Source: Pedobacter africanus
GTDB taxonomy: Bacteria > Bacteroidota > Bacteroidia > Sphingobacteriales > Sphingobacteriaceae
DNA: 64,000 nt
Direction of reading: 5' to 3'
Assembly: GCF_900176535.1 (NCBI RefSeq)
Contig: NZ_FWXT01000001.1
Span: 1,550,001 to 1,614,000, forward strand
Below the pieces are notes generated by a model. That model was not told where the DNA came from and did not search any database. It saw nothing but the letters and a program-made list of their open reading frames with translations. Shown piece by piece: positions 26,408 through 34,854 of this stretch. Every line of letters starts with the position of its first letter. Within the stretch, counting starts at the first letter, position 1. Made by a program: the position numbers and the translations under genes.

Positions 26408-28786
26408 TTAACCTGAACAGCTGATACAGCCTTCTTCCATCGAACAAACCGGCCCTTCTACAATCTCTTCTGCACTTTGTTCAATATGCTCCGGAATTAC
26501 CGGCTCCATGTTTTTACCTGCCTGGTTCTCTACAGTAAATTTCACTGCTTGTGAAGCTGCCTGTGTACGCAAATAATACATACCGGTTTTCAAACCTTTT
26601 TTCCATGCGTAGAAATGCATTGAAGTCAGTTTTGATGTATTCGGAGCATTGATAAACAGGTTGAGGGATTGCGACTGGCAGATATAGGCACCCCTATCGG
26701 CTGCCATATCAATAATACTGCGCATTTTGATCTCCCAAACTGTTTTATACAATTCTTTGATATAATCAGGGATCTCAGCAATGTCCTGAATAGATCCGTT
26801 GGCCAGGATGATCCTGTCTTTCATAGCAGGGGTCCATAAACCTAAAGCTACCAAGTCTTTCAGTAGGTGTTTGTTCACTACAATGAACTCACCGCTCAAT
26901 ACCCTTCTGGTATAGATGTTGGAGGTATAAGGCTCGAAACACTCGTTGTTGCCTAAAATCTGCGAAGTAGAAGCAGTTGGCATTGGTGCCACCAGTAAAG
27001 AGTTATACACCCCATCTTTTACTACTTTTTCACGCAAGGTTTCCCAATCCCATCTGGCGCTATCCGGTTTTACGTTCCAAAGGTCGAACTGGAATTTCCC
27101 TTCCGATAAAGGAGAACCTTTAAAGGTTTCATAAGGGCCGTTTTTAACTGCAAGGTCATGAGAAGCAGTCATTGCAGCAAAGTAAATGGTTTCAAAGATC
27201 TCTTTGTTTAAAATACGTGCACCTTCGCTTTCAAAAGGCAAGCGCATCAAGATGAAGGCATCAGCCAGTCCCTGTACACCTAAACCAACTGGTCTGTGGC
27301 GCATATTTGAATTTCTGGCTTCTTCTACCGGGTAGTAATTGTAATCGATGATCTTGTTCAGGTTTACTGTAGCCTGGTAAGTTACATCATACAATTTCTG
27401 GTGGTCAAATTCGCCATTGATGACGAACCTAGGCAAGGCCAGTGAAGCCAGGTTACATACTGCAACCTCATCTTTAGAAGTATATTCTATAATTTCTGTA
27501 CAAAGATTAGAACTTTTTATGGTACCCAGGTTTTGCTGGTTAGACTTGCTGTTGGCTGCATCTTTATACAACAGGTACGGTGTACCGGTCTCAATCTGTG
27601 AATCCAGGATAGCAAACCACAATTCTTGTGCTTTAATGGTTTTACGTGCCCTTCCCTCTTTTTCATAACGCTCATACAAAGCATCGAACTCTTCGCCAAA
27701 ACAATCTGCCAGTCCCGGTGCTTCATGCGGACAGAACAAACTCCAGTCGCCATTCTCTTCCACTCTTCTCATGAACAGGTCGCAAACCCAAAGAGCATAG
27801 AACAGGTCGCGTGCACGCAACTCCTCTTTACCATGGTTTTTACGCAGGTCAAGAAAGCTCAGCACATCGGCATGCCAAGGCTCAAGATAGATGGCAAAGG
27901 CACCTTTACGCTTACCGCCGCCCTGGTCTACATATCGGGCAGTATCGTTAAATACCTTTAACATTGGTACGATACCATTACTTGTACCGTTGGTACCGCC
28001 AATATAAGATCCGGTAGCCCTGATGTTATGGATACTGAGACCTATACCACCTGCACTCTGAGAAATTTTAGCGGTTTGTTTCAGGGTATCATAAATGCCT
28101 TCAATGCTATCGTCCTGCATCGTTAACAAGAAGCAGGAAGACATCTGTGGTTTAGGTGTAGCTGCATTGAACAGGGTTGGCGTAGCATGTGTAAACCAAC
28201 GCTCGCTCATCAGGTTATAAGTTTCAATGGCACTGTCGATATCATTTTTGTGAATACCAACGGCAACACGCATAAATAAGTGCTGCGGGCGCTCTACAAT
28301 CTGCCCATCAACTTTCAGCAGGTAAGATTTTTCCAGGGTTTTAAAGCCGAAATAATCAAAACCAAAATCACGGTCGTAGATGATGGTACTGTCCAGGATA
28401 TCTGCATTTTTTTCGATCACTTCCCAAACATCATCTGCAATCAGGGATGCAGATTTTTCTGTTTTTGGGTCTACATATTTGTACAGCATCTCCATGGTTT
28501 TGGAGAATGACTTGGTGGTATTTTTATGAAGGTTGGATACCGCAATACGTGATGCCAACAAAGCATAATCCGGATGTTTTGTAGTTAAAGACGCTGCTGT
28601 TTCTGCAGCAAGATTATCCAGTTCAGATGTAGTAACACCATCATACAGCCCTTCAATTACCTTCTTGGCAACATCTATCGGGTCTACCAGCTCAGCATTA
28701 AAACCATAGCATAACTTCTCTATGCGAGCCGTTATCTTGTCAAATCTTACCGCTTCCTTGCGGCCATCTCTTTTTATTACAAACAT
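26408..28786 (-). CDS. nrdA: Ribonucleoside-diphosphate reductase, alpha subunit (class I)
   Basis: A 792-residue class I reductase large subunit. The start at 28786 gives MFVIKRDGRKEAVRFDKI, the N-terminal ATP-cone; the upstream ATG adds an unconserved stretch. Catalytic motifs: the redox Cys in PQMSSCFLLTM, the active-site loop NLCTEIIEY, VAVCNLASLAL, and the C-terminal redox pair in GCISCSG. With NrdB it reduces ribonucleotides to deoxyribonucleotides in the cytoplasm. nrdB lies 107 bases upstream on the same strand, and nrdA ends in a terminator. Confidence 0.97.
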   Translation of the reverse strand: MFVIKRDGRKEAVRFDKITARIEKLCYGFNAELVDPIDVAKKVIEGLYDGVTTSELDNLAAETAASLTTKHPDYALLASRIAVSNLHKNTTKSFSKTMEMLYKYVDPKTEKSASLIADDVWEVIEKNADILDSTIIYDRDFGFDYFGFKTLEKSYLLKVDGQIVERPQHLFMRVAVGIHKNDIDSAIETYNLMSERWFTHATPTLFNAATPKPQMSSCFLLTMQDDSIEGIYDTLKQTAKISQSAGGIGLSIHNIRATGSYIGGTNGTSNGIVPMLKVFNDTARYVDQGGGKRKGAFAIYLEPWHADVLSFLDLRKNHGKEELRARDLFYALWVCDLFMRRVEENGDWSLFCPHEAPGLADCFGEEFDALYERYEKEGRARKTIKAQELWFAILDSQIETGTPYLLYKDAANSKSNQQNLGTIKSSNLCTEIIEYTSKDEVAVCNLASLALPRFVINGEFDHQKLYDVTYQATVNLNKIIDYNYYPVEEARNSNMRHRPVGLGVQGLADAFILMRLPFESEGARILNKEIFETIYFAAMTASHDLAVKNGPYETFKGSPLSEGKFQFDLWNVKPDSARWDWETLREKVVKDGVYNSLLVAPMPTASTSQILGNNECFEPYTSNIYTRRVLSGEFIVVNKHLLKDLVALGLWTPAMKDRIILANGSIQDIAEIPDYIKELYKTVWEIKMRSIIDMAADRGAYICQSQSLNLFINAPNTSKLTSMHFYAWKKGLKTGMYYLRTQAASQAVKFTVENQAGKNMEPVIPEHIEQSAEEIVEGPVCSMEEGCISCSG

Positions 28787-28893
28787 ATTTTTCAGGTATT
28801 TACAGTGCTTAATGAGTTTGAGAGCGGCAAACCCAACATAGGCACCCAATTATAATTTATTATCTATTTACTTACTGCTAACCTCAATAAGTA

Positions 28894-29874
28894 TTAAAAA
28901 TCATCATCCAATGAGAAAGCAGCAGCTTTATCCTCAGTTGATGTCAATACACCACTCTTCTGATAATCGCCAACCCTCTTTTCAAAGAAATTGGTTTTTC
29001 CCTGCAGGGAGATCATCTCCATGAAGTCGAACGGATTGGTCGCATTGTATATTTTAGCATAACCCAGTTCCTGTAACCATCTGTCGGCAACAAACTCTAT
29101 GTATTGAGACATCAGCTTGGCATTCATACCAATTAAAGCTACCGGTAAGGCATCCGTAACAAACTCTTTTTCTATTTCTACTGCATCACTAATGATGCCA
29201 TGAACCTGTTCCTGTGTTAATTTATTTTTCAGCATGCTGTATAATAAACATGCGAATTCACAGTGTGAGCCTTCATCCCTCGAGATCAACTCATTACTAA
29301 ATGTTAATCCCGGCATTAATCCGCGTTTTTTCAGCCAGAATATGGAGCAGAAGCTTCCGCTAAAGAAGATCCCTTCCACAGCAGCAAAGGCAACCAAACG
29401 TTCAGCAAAATTACCGTTATCAATCCAGCGTAGCGCCCATTCAGCCTTCTTCTTTACACAAGGAACGGTTTCTATAGCATGGAACAACCTGTCTTTTTCA
29501 TCAGGATCTTTAATATAGGTATCAATAAGTAACGCATAGGTTTCGGAATGGATATTCTCCATCATGATCTGGAAACCATAGAAACACCTTGCCTCTGGCA
29601 ACTGTACTTCACTCATGAAGTTTACAGCAAGGTTTTCATTTACGATACCATCACTCGCTGAGAAGAAGGCCAGAATATGAGAGATGAAATGTCGCTCGCC
29701 ATCGTTCAGATTATCCCAGTGCTTCAGATCGTCAGACAGATCAATTTCCTCAGCAGTCCAGAAACTTGCTTCAGTCTTCTTATACATTTCCCAGATTTCA
29801 GGATATTTAATCGGCAAAAGAACAAACCTGTCTTTGTTTTCTTTTAATAATACTTCTTCTTCTTGCATAAGCAT
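28894..29874 (-). CDS. nrdB: Ribonucleoside-diphosphate reductase, beta subunit (class I)
   Basis: A 326-residue class I beta subunit. The metal and radical site is seen: WTAEEIDLSDD, ENIHSETYALL (Glu, His, and the radical Tyr in the same spacing as E. coli E115/H118/Y122), VAFAAVEGIFFSG and RDEGSHCEFA. The Tyr supports class Ia/Ib-type chemistry rather than the Tyr-less class Ic. It is first in the nrdB-nrdA operon, with a long upstream region that holds a possible promoter at 30058-30065. Confidence 0.97.
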   Translation of the reverse strand: MLMQEEEVLLKENKDRFVLLPIKYPEIWEMYKKTEASFWTAEEIDLSDDLKHWDNLNDGERHFISHILAFFSASDGIVNENLAVNFMSEVQLPEARCFYGFQIMMENIHSETYALLIDTYIKDPDEKDRLFHAIETVPCVKKKAEWALRWIDNGNFAERLVAFAAVEGIFFSGSFCSIFWLKKRGLMPGLTFSNELISRDEGSHCEFACLLYSMLKNKLTQEQVHGIISDAVEIEKEFVTDALPVALIGMNAKLMSQYIEFVADRWLQELGYAKIYNATNPFDFMEMISLQGKTNFFEKRVGDYQKSGVLTSTEDKAAAFSLDDDF

Positions 29875-30187
29875 CTATTTTAATAGGGTAAATTGTATAA
29901 TTGATTGATGAAGCTTTAATAAATCCAGTAGCCAAACAATCCGTACTCAGTTATAAAAAGTTTAAAAAGACATAAATTCTCCGGCAACCTTAAGCAACTA
30001 AATATTAAAACTTTAACTAAAAATCTGTGTGTGATTTATTAAAGAACTTTATATAAACAAATATACTCCCTAGGGTTCTGAAGTGTGAACAATAGTTGTT
30101 AACAAGGGGGCATTTTTATCAACACTAAAAAGGTAAATTGACACAGTAATTACGTCTGAAATTTGGTATTTATTTCTTTTAAGAAAT
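29875..30187. other. Long AT-rich region upstream of nrdB with no gene
   Basis: About 310 bases between the nrdB start and the terminator of the RlpA-type gene hold no credible reading frame. It includes one exact -7 element for nrdB. No NrdR-box pair or known riboswitch was recognised. A leader of about 175 bases would result if that promoter is used. Confidence 0.6.
30058..30065 (-). promoter_or_regulatory. Possible -7 promoter element of nrdB
   Basis: TATATTTG on the minus strand matches TAnnTTTG exactly. A TTG lies 24 bases further upstream, somewhat too far. The predicted start is about 175 bases before the nrdB ATG, so a nearer promoter of another type is possible. Confidence 0.35.
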
Positions 30188-30210
30188 AAAAAAACACACC
30201 GAAGTGTGTT
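30187..30210 (-). terminator. Intrinsic terminator after the RlpA-type gene
   Basis: On the minus strand, AACACAC-TTCG-GTGTGTT (7-bp stem with a stable UUCG loop) followed by T residues. Confidence 0.93.
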
Positions 30211-30252
30211 AATAAATTTAAAAAACTGACTATAATGCCATTAAAGTTAAAG

Positions 30253-30690
30253 CTAGTCGTCTTCTTCAGGCAAATAACTGATCTCGACTTTTGCAATCCC
30301 TTTTCCATAAATACCAATGGCTTTAGCAGCGGCTTCAGAAAGATCAATTTTTACTTTCCGGGAATGCGGCCCCCTGTCATTTACTTCAACTTCTACAGAT
30401 TCCCCGTTTAATGGATTTGTAACGGTTACTATAGTCCCAAATGGAAGGTTCATGTGCGCAGCGGTCATTTTTTGCCTGCGATACCTTGTTCCGCTGGTTG
30501 TTTTGCGGCCTTCAAACTTTCGGGCGTAATATGTTGCGTAAACCGTTTTTGAGATTAATTTAGAAGAGCGATTGGAAGTGGGTTCTGCTGATTTGCTGAC
30601 AACCGCAGCCGATGCTGTTTCGTCTGACATGTCCTGGGAAAAACCCATAAAAGATAATAGCATACCACATAACAATAAACAATACTTCAT
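30253..30690 (-). CDS. RlpA-like double-psi beta-barrel protein, exported
   Basis: A 145-residue exported protein from the ATG at 30690 (MKYCLLLCGMLLSFMGFSQ signal peptide). The RlpA domain (about 50-140) shows ATYYARKFEGRKTTSG, AAHMNLPFGTIVTV, VNDRGPHS and KIDLSEAAAKAIGI, including the Asp of VNDRGP that is catalytic in lytic RlpA enzymes. There is no SPOR domain, unlike RlpA of Pseudomonas, so recruitment to the septum would differ. It may cut peptidoglycan or only bind it. A near-ideal promoter lies upstream, inside the terminator of msrB. Confidence 0.9.
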   Translation of the reverse strand: MKYCLLLCGMLLSFMGFSQDMSDETASAAVVSKSAEPTSNRSSKLISKTVYATYYARKFEGRKTTSGTRYRRQKMTAAHMNLPFGTIVTVTNPLNGESVEVEVNDRGPHSRKVKIDLSEAAAKAIGIYGKGIAKVEISYLPEEDD

Positions 30691-30713
30691 ATTTACTATA
30701 GTTGGTGAACGGG

Positions 30714-30746
30714 CAAACATAAGGAAACTAATTCCTAAAAAACAAA
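30714..30746 (-). promoter_or_regulatory. Promoter of the RlpA-like gene
   Basis: TTTG (30743-30746) and TATGTTTG (30714-30721) on the minus strand, 21 bases apart: both boxes are exact. The -33 box overlaps the T run of the msrB terminator. The leader would be about 18 bases. Confidence 0.75.
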
Positions 30747-30773
30747 AAATGCCCGGCAAGTTATCACCAGGCA
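30743..30773 (-). terminator. Intrinsic terminator after msrB
   Basis: On the minus strand, a 7-bp stem with one mismatch (TGCCTGG with CCGGGCA, 30750-30756 and 30767-30773) is followed by a run of six T. Confidence 0.8.
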
Positions 30774-30799
30774 CTCATGAATCTTCCTTAAAAGGAATA

Positions 30800-31294
30800 T
30801 TATTTCTTGTCAGGCACAAAGTTCATGGAAATGGAGTTCACACAATGCCTGGTATTCTTATCTGTAAAACCTTCACCAATGAACACATGCCCAAGGTGCG
30901 CTTTGCAATTTGCACATACAATTTCTGTACGCATTCCATCGGCGTCAGGAATCCTTTCTACAGCGCCCTTCACCTCATCATCAAAACTTGGCCATCCGCA
31001 GTGGGACTCAAATTTGGTTTCTGAACGGTAAAGCGGTGCATCACAACGCTTGCAGGTATAGGTTCCTTTTTCTTTATTGTTGAGCAGCTTACCCGTGCCC
31101 GGATATTCAGTGCCTTTTCGTACTATTACATCCTCTTCCTCTTTGGTTAGTTTATTCCAGTCCATATTATTCTTTTTTATTACTGCGTTTTGATTAACGG
31201 TCTCTTTAGTATTGGGTTTTTGGGCGCAGGCCAGCAGGTTAAATAGTACCAAAAAGCCTGCCAGCATAAATGTTTTACTAATCCTTGTATTCAT
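30800..31294 (-). CDS. msrB: Peptide-methionine (R)-S-oxide reductase, lipoprotein form
   Basis: A 164-residue MsrB. From the ATG at 31294 the signal peptide ends at the lipobox NLLACAQ, so the enzyme is likely anchored in the envelope. The domain has both CxxC zinc pairs (CKRCDAPLY; CANCKAHLG), HCGWPSFDD and the catalytic Cys in NTRHCVNSISMNF. It reduces the R-form of methionine sulfoxide in proteins, protecting envelope proteins from oxidation. It has its own terminator. Confidence 0.95.
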   Translation of the reverse strand: MNTRISKTFMLAGFLVLFNLLACAQKPNTKETVNQNAVIKKNNMDWNKLTKEEEDVIVRKGTEYPGTGKLLNNKEKGTYTCKRCDAPLYRSETKFESHCGWPSFDDEVKGAVERIPDADGMRTEIVCANCKAHLGHVFIGEGFTDKNTRHCVNSISMNFVPDKK

Positions 31295-31397
31295 CTTTAA
31301 TGATATTAGTTTATACAATATACGTCGCAATTGTCGTTTTGGTTTGCACCGGGCCTATTATTCACATCATGGCAATGTAATAAATCCCCGGAATGCA

Positions 31398-31432
31398 AAA
31401 AGCTCCGATGAACAAGGTTCACGGGAGCTTTT
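31398..31432 (-). terminator. Terminator after sucD
   Basis: AAAAGCTCC (31398-31406) pairs with GGAGCTTTT (31424-31432), with a further inner GAAC/GTTC pairing. The T run is present on both strands, so it may act in both directions; sucD ends 30 bases away. Confidence 0.8.
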
Positions 31433-31461
31433 AAATTATACAAGAAGATCTTATTTAATAT

Positions 31462-32334
31462 TTATTTTTTCAAAAGTTCTGCCATAGCAGCACCAATTTC
31501 TGCAGGGCTTTCTACTACACGGATACCGCACTCGGCCATAATTTTCATTTTAGCAGCGGCGGTATCATCTGCACCACCAACAATAGCACCAGCGTGCCCC
31601 ATTCTACGACCGGCTGGAGCAGTCTGGCCGGCAATAAAGCCAACTACAGGTTTAGTACCGTTTTCTTTGATCCAGCGTGCAGCTTCAGCTTCCATTCCAC
31701 CGCCAATCTCACCAATCATGATGATACCTTCAGTTTCAGGATCGTTCATCAGCAACTCAACAGCTTCTTTAGTCGTGGTACCAATGATCGGGTCTCCGCC
31801 TATACCTATTGCTGTAGTAATACCCAAACCTGCTTTCACAACCTGATCTACAGCTTCGTAAGTTAAAGTACCGGATTTAGACACTACACCTACTGTACCT
31901 TTTTTGAAGATAAAGCCCGGCATGATACCAATTTTGGCTTCATCAGCTGTAATCACACCCGGACAGTTAGGTCCGATTAAACGGCAATCCCTGTCGGAGA
32001 TATATTCTTTTACCTGGATCATATCCTTGGTAGGAATACCTTCGGTAATACAAACAATAACTTTAATTCCTGCTTCTGCAGCTTCCATAATGGCATCTGC
32101 AGCAAAAGCTGGAGGAACAAAAATAATAGATACATTCGCGCCGGCTTTATCAACCGCATCCTTTACCGTATTAAATACCGGTTTATCTAAATGAGTTTGT
32201 CCGCCTTTGCCCGGTGTTACACCACCTACAACATTAGTTCCGTACTCGATCATTTGAGAAGCATGATAAGTACCCTCATTTCCAGTAAAACCCTGAACAA
32301 TAACTTTTGAATCTTTATTTACTAAAACACTCAT
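31462..32334 (-). CDS. sucD: Succinyl-CoA synthetase (ADP-forming), alpha subunit
   Basis: A 290-residue SucD. The CoA-binding N-terminus has VQGFTGNEGTYHA, IIFVPPAFAADAI and RLIGPNCPGVIT; the active-site His is in the block GRRMGHAGAIVGG. It phosphorylates a His and makes ATP (or GTP) from succinyl-CoA in the citric acid cycle, with SucC as partner. sucC is not next to it in this window, as is usual in Bacteroidetes. A near-ideal promoter lies just upstream. Confidence 0.98.
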   Translation of the reverse strand: MSVLVNKDSKVIVQGFTGNEGTYHASQMIEYGTNVVGGVTPGKGGQTHLDKPVFNTVKDAVDKAGANVSIIFVPPAFAADAIMEAAEAGIKVIVCITEGIPTKDMIQVKEYISDRDCRLIGPNCPGVITADEAKIGIMPGFIFKKGTVGVVSKSGTLTYEAVDQVVKAGLGITTAIGIGGDPIIGTTTKEAVELLMNDPETEGIIMIGEIGGGMEAEAARWIKENGTKPVVGFIAGQTAPAGRRMGHAGAIVGGADDTAAAKMKIMAECGIRVVESPAEIGAAMAELLKK

Positions 32335-32353
32335 GTATCTTTAATTTTTTGTG

Positions 32354-32385
32354 CAAAGCTAAGTTAATTGAGATGCATTGTCAAA
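32354..32385 (-). promoter_or_regulatory. Promoter of sucD
   Basis: TTTG (32382-32385) and TAGCTTTG (32354-32361) on the minus strand, 20 bases apart, both exact. It would give a leader of about 15 bases. Confidence 0.8.
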
Positions 32386-32416
32386 TGCAATCCTAATTTT
32401 ATTACATTTATTACAG

Positions 32417-32995
32417 CTATTCATTTGCAATTGTTTTTTCAACCCTTGTATCCGGTATAAACCAGATGGCCGCAACCAATATGTAGCAGAAAATTCCTAT
32501 CCAGGAACTAATAAAACTACTCAGTATGGCAAAAACATAAATGCCTGTAGAAATTTTACCTTTCACATCTTTGCCATATGCCTTCGCAACATCAGATTCC
32601 TGACCATGCAGCTTTATCAATGTACGCACCAGGATATAATAAGCTATGGAAGCCATCAGCATGACCCCGCCATACATTACAACCGGCCAGGTTTCATAAT
32701 GATTTTCTCCCATCCAGGCCGTTGCAAAAGGGAACAAGGAAAGCCAGAACAGCAAATGCAGGTTTGCCCAAAGCACGCTCCCATTTACCTTTTTAACTAA
32801 CTGCATCATATGATGGTGATTGTTCCAATATATGCCTACATAAATAAAGCTCAGTACATAACTCATAAATACCGGGATAAGGGGAATGAGTGTCCGAAGG
32901 GAAGTTCCATGGGGTGTTTTTAATTCAAGCACCATAATGGTAATGATAATAGCCAGTACGCCATCACTAAAGGCTTCTAATCTGCTTTTGTTCAT
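32417..32995 (-). CDS. TMEM175/DUF1211 family potassium channel-like protein
   Basis: A 192-residue membrane protein with about six helices. The first helix carries RLEAFSDGVLAIIITIMVLE, including the FSDG motif that forms the pore in prokaryotic TMEM175 channels. These are tetrameric potassium channels of low selectivity. The neighbours give no further hint. Confidence 0.9.
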   Translation of the reverse strand: MNKSRLEAFSDGVLAIIITIMVLELKTPHGTSLRTLIPLIPVFMSYVLSFIYVGIYWNNHHHMMQLVKKVNGSVLWANLHLLFWLSLFPFATAWMGENHYETWPVVMYGGVMLMASIAYYILVRTLIKLHGQESDVAKAYGKDVKGKISTGIYVFAILSSFISSWIGIFCYILVAAIWFIPDTRVEKTIANE

Positions 32996-33072
32996 AAATT
33001 AAAGATAGTATTTACCCCGATTATTTTCTTAAACTTGTGATCACTTTGCAGTAACGATATATACAGCCAAAA

Positions 33073-33504
33073 ATGAGCCCTTTAAAAATCTGTTTCAAAA
33101 TATTAAAGACCGGGAACGGCAAATTCCAGAAAACGAAAGACGAGATAAATAACCTGATTGTTGATGTGATCAACCGTAACCCCAGCAAAGCTTCACAGGA
33201 GTTGCGGGAAATTGCAATAAACGAGTTCAATAACGAGGCAGCTGCCCAAAAGGTACTTCAAACCAGCGGCCGTTTTTTTATCAGTAAGGTTACCGACGTT
33301 GAAGTCCTGATCACTTTTCTTCCCGAAGAAAAATTACTGGAAGATCAGTTCTATACGCAGTGGAGATACATACAGACCTCCGAGCCCTACCGGCTGGTGC
33401 AATACCTGGAAGAAAACAAGGTAGTGGTGTATAGTGAAAAAACAAAAGTCTTGCATACCGTTAAACTGGAAAAAGACATCAGTATCGTTGCAATTGAAGA
33501 TTAA
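33073..33504 (+). CDS. Conserved-looking protein, unknown function
   Basis: A 143-residue soluble protein, not recognised. The first half has charged helices (QKTKDEINNLIVDVINRN; RNPSKASQELREIAINEF), the second half is richer in beta strands (VTDVEVLITFLPEEKLL; YLEENKVVVYSEKTKV). There is no signal peptide. It ends in a four-base overlap with the stop of the convergent binding protein gene. Its codon use looks like that of its neighbours. Confidence 0.75.
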   Translation: MSPLKICFKILKTGNGKFQKTKDEINNLIVDVINRNPSKASQELREIAINEFNNEAAAQKVLQTSGRFFISKVTDVEVLITFLPEEKLLEDQFYTQWRYIQTSEPYRLVQYLEENKVVVYSEKTKVLHTVKLEKDISIVAIED

Positions 33505-34220
33505 AACTGGATATCATTAAACCACTTTTTATAGATATCTTGGTAGGTTCCGTTCTCTTTAAGCAACCTTAAAACCTCATTAAACCTGGCTTTAAGCTGT
33601 GTATCACCTTTTTTCATGGCTATTGCATAAGATGAATCTGTTTTAGGCAGGAACATCCCTATTTTCAGTTTCTTATTTTTTTGCAGGAAACCACCGGCTA
33701 TGGGTGAATCGTCTACCAGCAAATCTATTTTGCCTGCCTGCAGCTTTCTATACAGTTCTTTATTGGTTACTGCATATACAATGTTATTTGCCGGGAATTG
33801 CTCACGCACATACTTTTCAGCTTCAGTAGCCTCTCTCACTCCTATTGTTTTATTTTTAAAGTGATGAAGGCCATTCAACGAATAGTCCTGACCAACTACA
33901 GCACATAACCTGAAATACAAATAGGGATTGCTGAATTCCAGGATATGCTGCCGTGAAGCGGTTACGGTTACGGCAGAGCAGATAATGTCAAGCTCTCCTT
34001 TAAACAGTTTCTCAAGTATGGTAGACCACAAAGAAACCTCGTATTCAACTTCTAAATCCAGGTGACTGGTAATGGCCCGAAGCAGATCGACCTCAAATCC
34101 TTCAAAATTTTCAGAATTGTAATCTGAGTGCATTGGAAATGGCGCTGCAGAATCCAATCCAACCTTCAGTACTTTTTTATTGGCCATACAATAAAGGATT
34201 ATAACTACAAATAACAACAA
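33501..34220 (-). CDS. Periplasmic-binding-protein-like, amino-acid type (SBP family 3)
   Basis: A 239-residue family 3 solute-binding protein: VLKVGLDSAAPFPMHS, GFEVDLLRAITSHLDLEVEY, ILEKLFKGELDIICSAVTVT and KTIGVREATEAEKYV. The N-terminus has only a short hydrophobic piece (LLFVVIILYC) before the mature domain, much shorter than a usual signal peptide; the true start may be upstream or be the second ATG. No permease or ATPase is near, so it may act as a sensor or orphan receptor. Confidence 0.8.
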   Translation of the reverse strand: MLLFVVIILYCMANKKVLKVGLDSAAPFPMHSDYNSENFEGFEVDLLRAITSHLDLEVEYEVSLWSTILEKLFKGELDIICSAVTVTASRQHILEFSNPYLYFRLCAVVGQDYSLNGLHHFKNKTIGVREATEAEKYVREQFPANNIVYAVTNKELYRKLQAGKIDLLVDDSPIAGGFLQKNKKLKIGMFLPKTDSSYAIAMKKGDTQLKARFNEVLRLLKENGTYQDIYKKWFNDIQF

Positions 34221-34262
34221 AAAATCTCAAAAAAGCAGGAAAAATCAACCTCCAAAAGCAAA

Positions 34263-34296
34263 AATTCCCGACGTTTCTCAAAAAACATCGGGAATT
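34263..34296 (-). terminator. Intrinsic terminator of the CpxP-like gene
   Basis: A 9-bp stem (AATTCCCGA with TCGGGAATT) is extended past one C-A mismatch by four more pairs. On the minus strand it is followed by a T-rich tail. Confidence 0.8.
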
Positions 34297-34345
34297 CTTA
34301 TTCTATATTTTCATTTTCCTTGCAGAAAATCAGAAAACAAACCCT

Positions 34346-34786
34346 TCAGGGCTTGCTTTTTAGACCGGATATATCTGAAACCACTTCTTCTTCGCTGCCA
34401 CGTTTACCTTTCTTCTTCTTTTTCTTAGGATCTATTCCGCTCAAACGCTCTTCCAAAACTTTTTCAAACTCTGGCAGCTGATCTCCTTTTAAAATTTTAC
34501 GAATATTATCGTTTGTATCATTCTGAAGTTTGTAAAACTTAGTCACATCATCTTCTTTTGAAGTACCGGCCTGTTGTCTTTTGATCAGTTCCAGCTGTTG
34601 CTTAGACATGTCAAATACATAGGTATAGATTACGCTTTTCTGTGTTGCACTCAGTTTCAATCTTTTTTCCAGTTCGTCAACATTTTTCGAGGTCATTTCC
34701 TGGGCTGTAGGCATTTTATTTTGCTGGGCCTTTGACCATACATTGATTCCGGTTAGCAACAATACAATTAATAAATATTTCTTCAT
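34346..34786 (-). CDS. Small exported helical protein (Spy/CpxP-like)
   Basis: A 146-residue exported protein with signal peptide MKKYLLIVLLLTGINVWSKA. The mature part is helical with charged segments (VDELEKRLKLSATQKSVIY, EFEKVLEERLSGIDP) and a basic tail (KKKKKKGKRG). The pattern LxLSxxQ and general form recall periplasmic Spy/CpxP-like proteins of Bacteroidetes, but the match is weak. It stands alone with its own terminator. Confidence 0.7.
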   Translation of the reverse strand: MKKYLLIVLLLTGINVWSKAQQNKMPTAQEMTSKNVDELEKRLKLSATQKSVIYTYVFDMSKQQLELIKRQQAGTSKEDDVTKFYKLQNDTNDNIRKILKGDQLPEFEKVLEERLSGIDPKKKKKKGKRGSEEEVVSDISGLKSKP

Positions 34787-34854
34787 GACGGTATTTCTGT
34801 CTAGGGCTGCAATTTAAAAAAATAAATGCAGAATGTAAATATATACCCGCTAAC

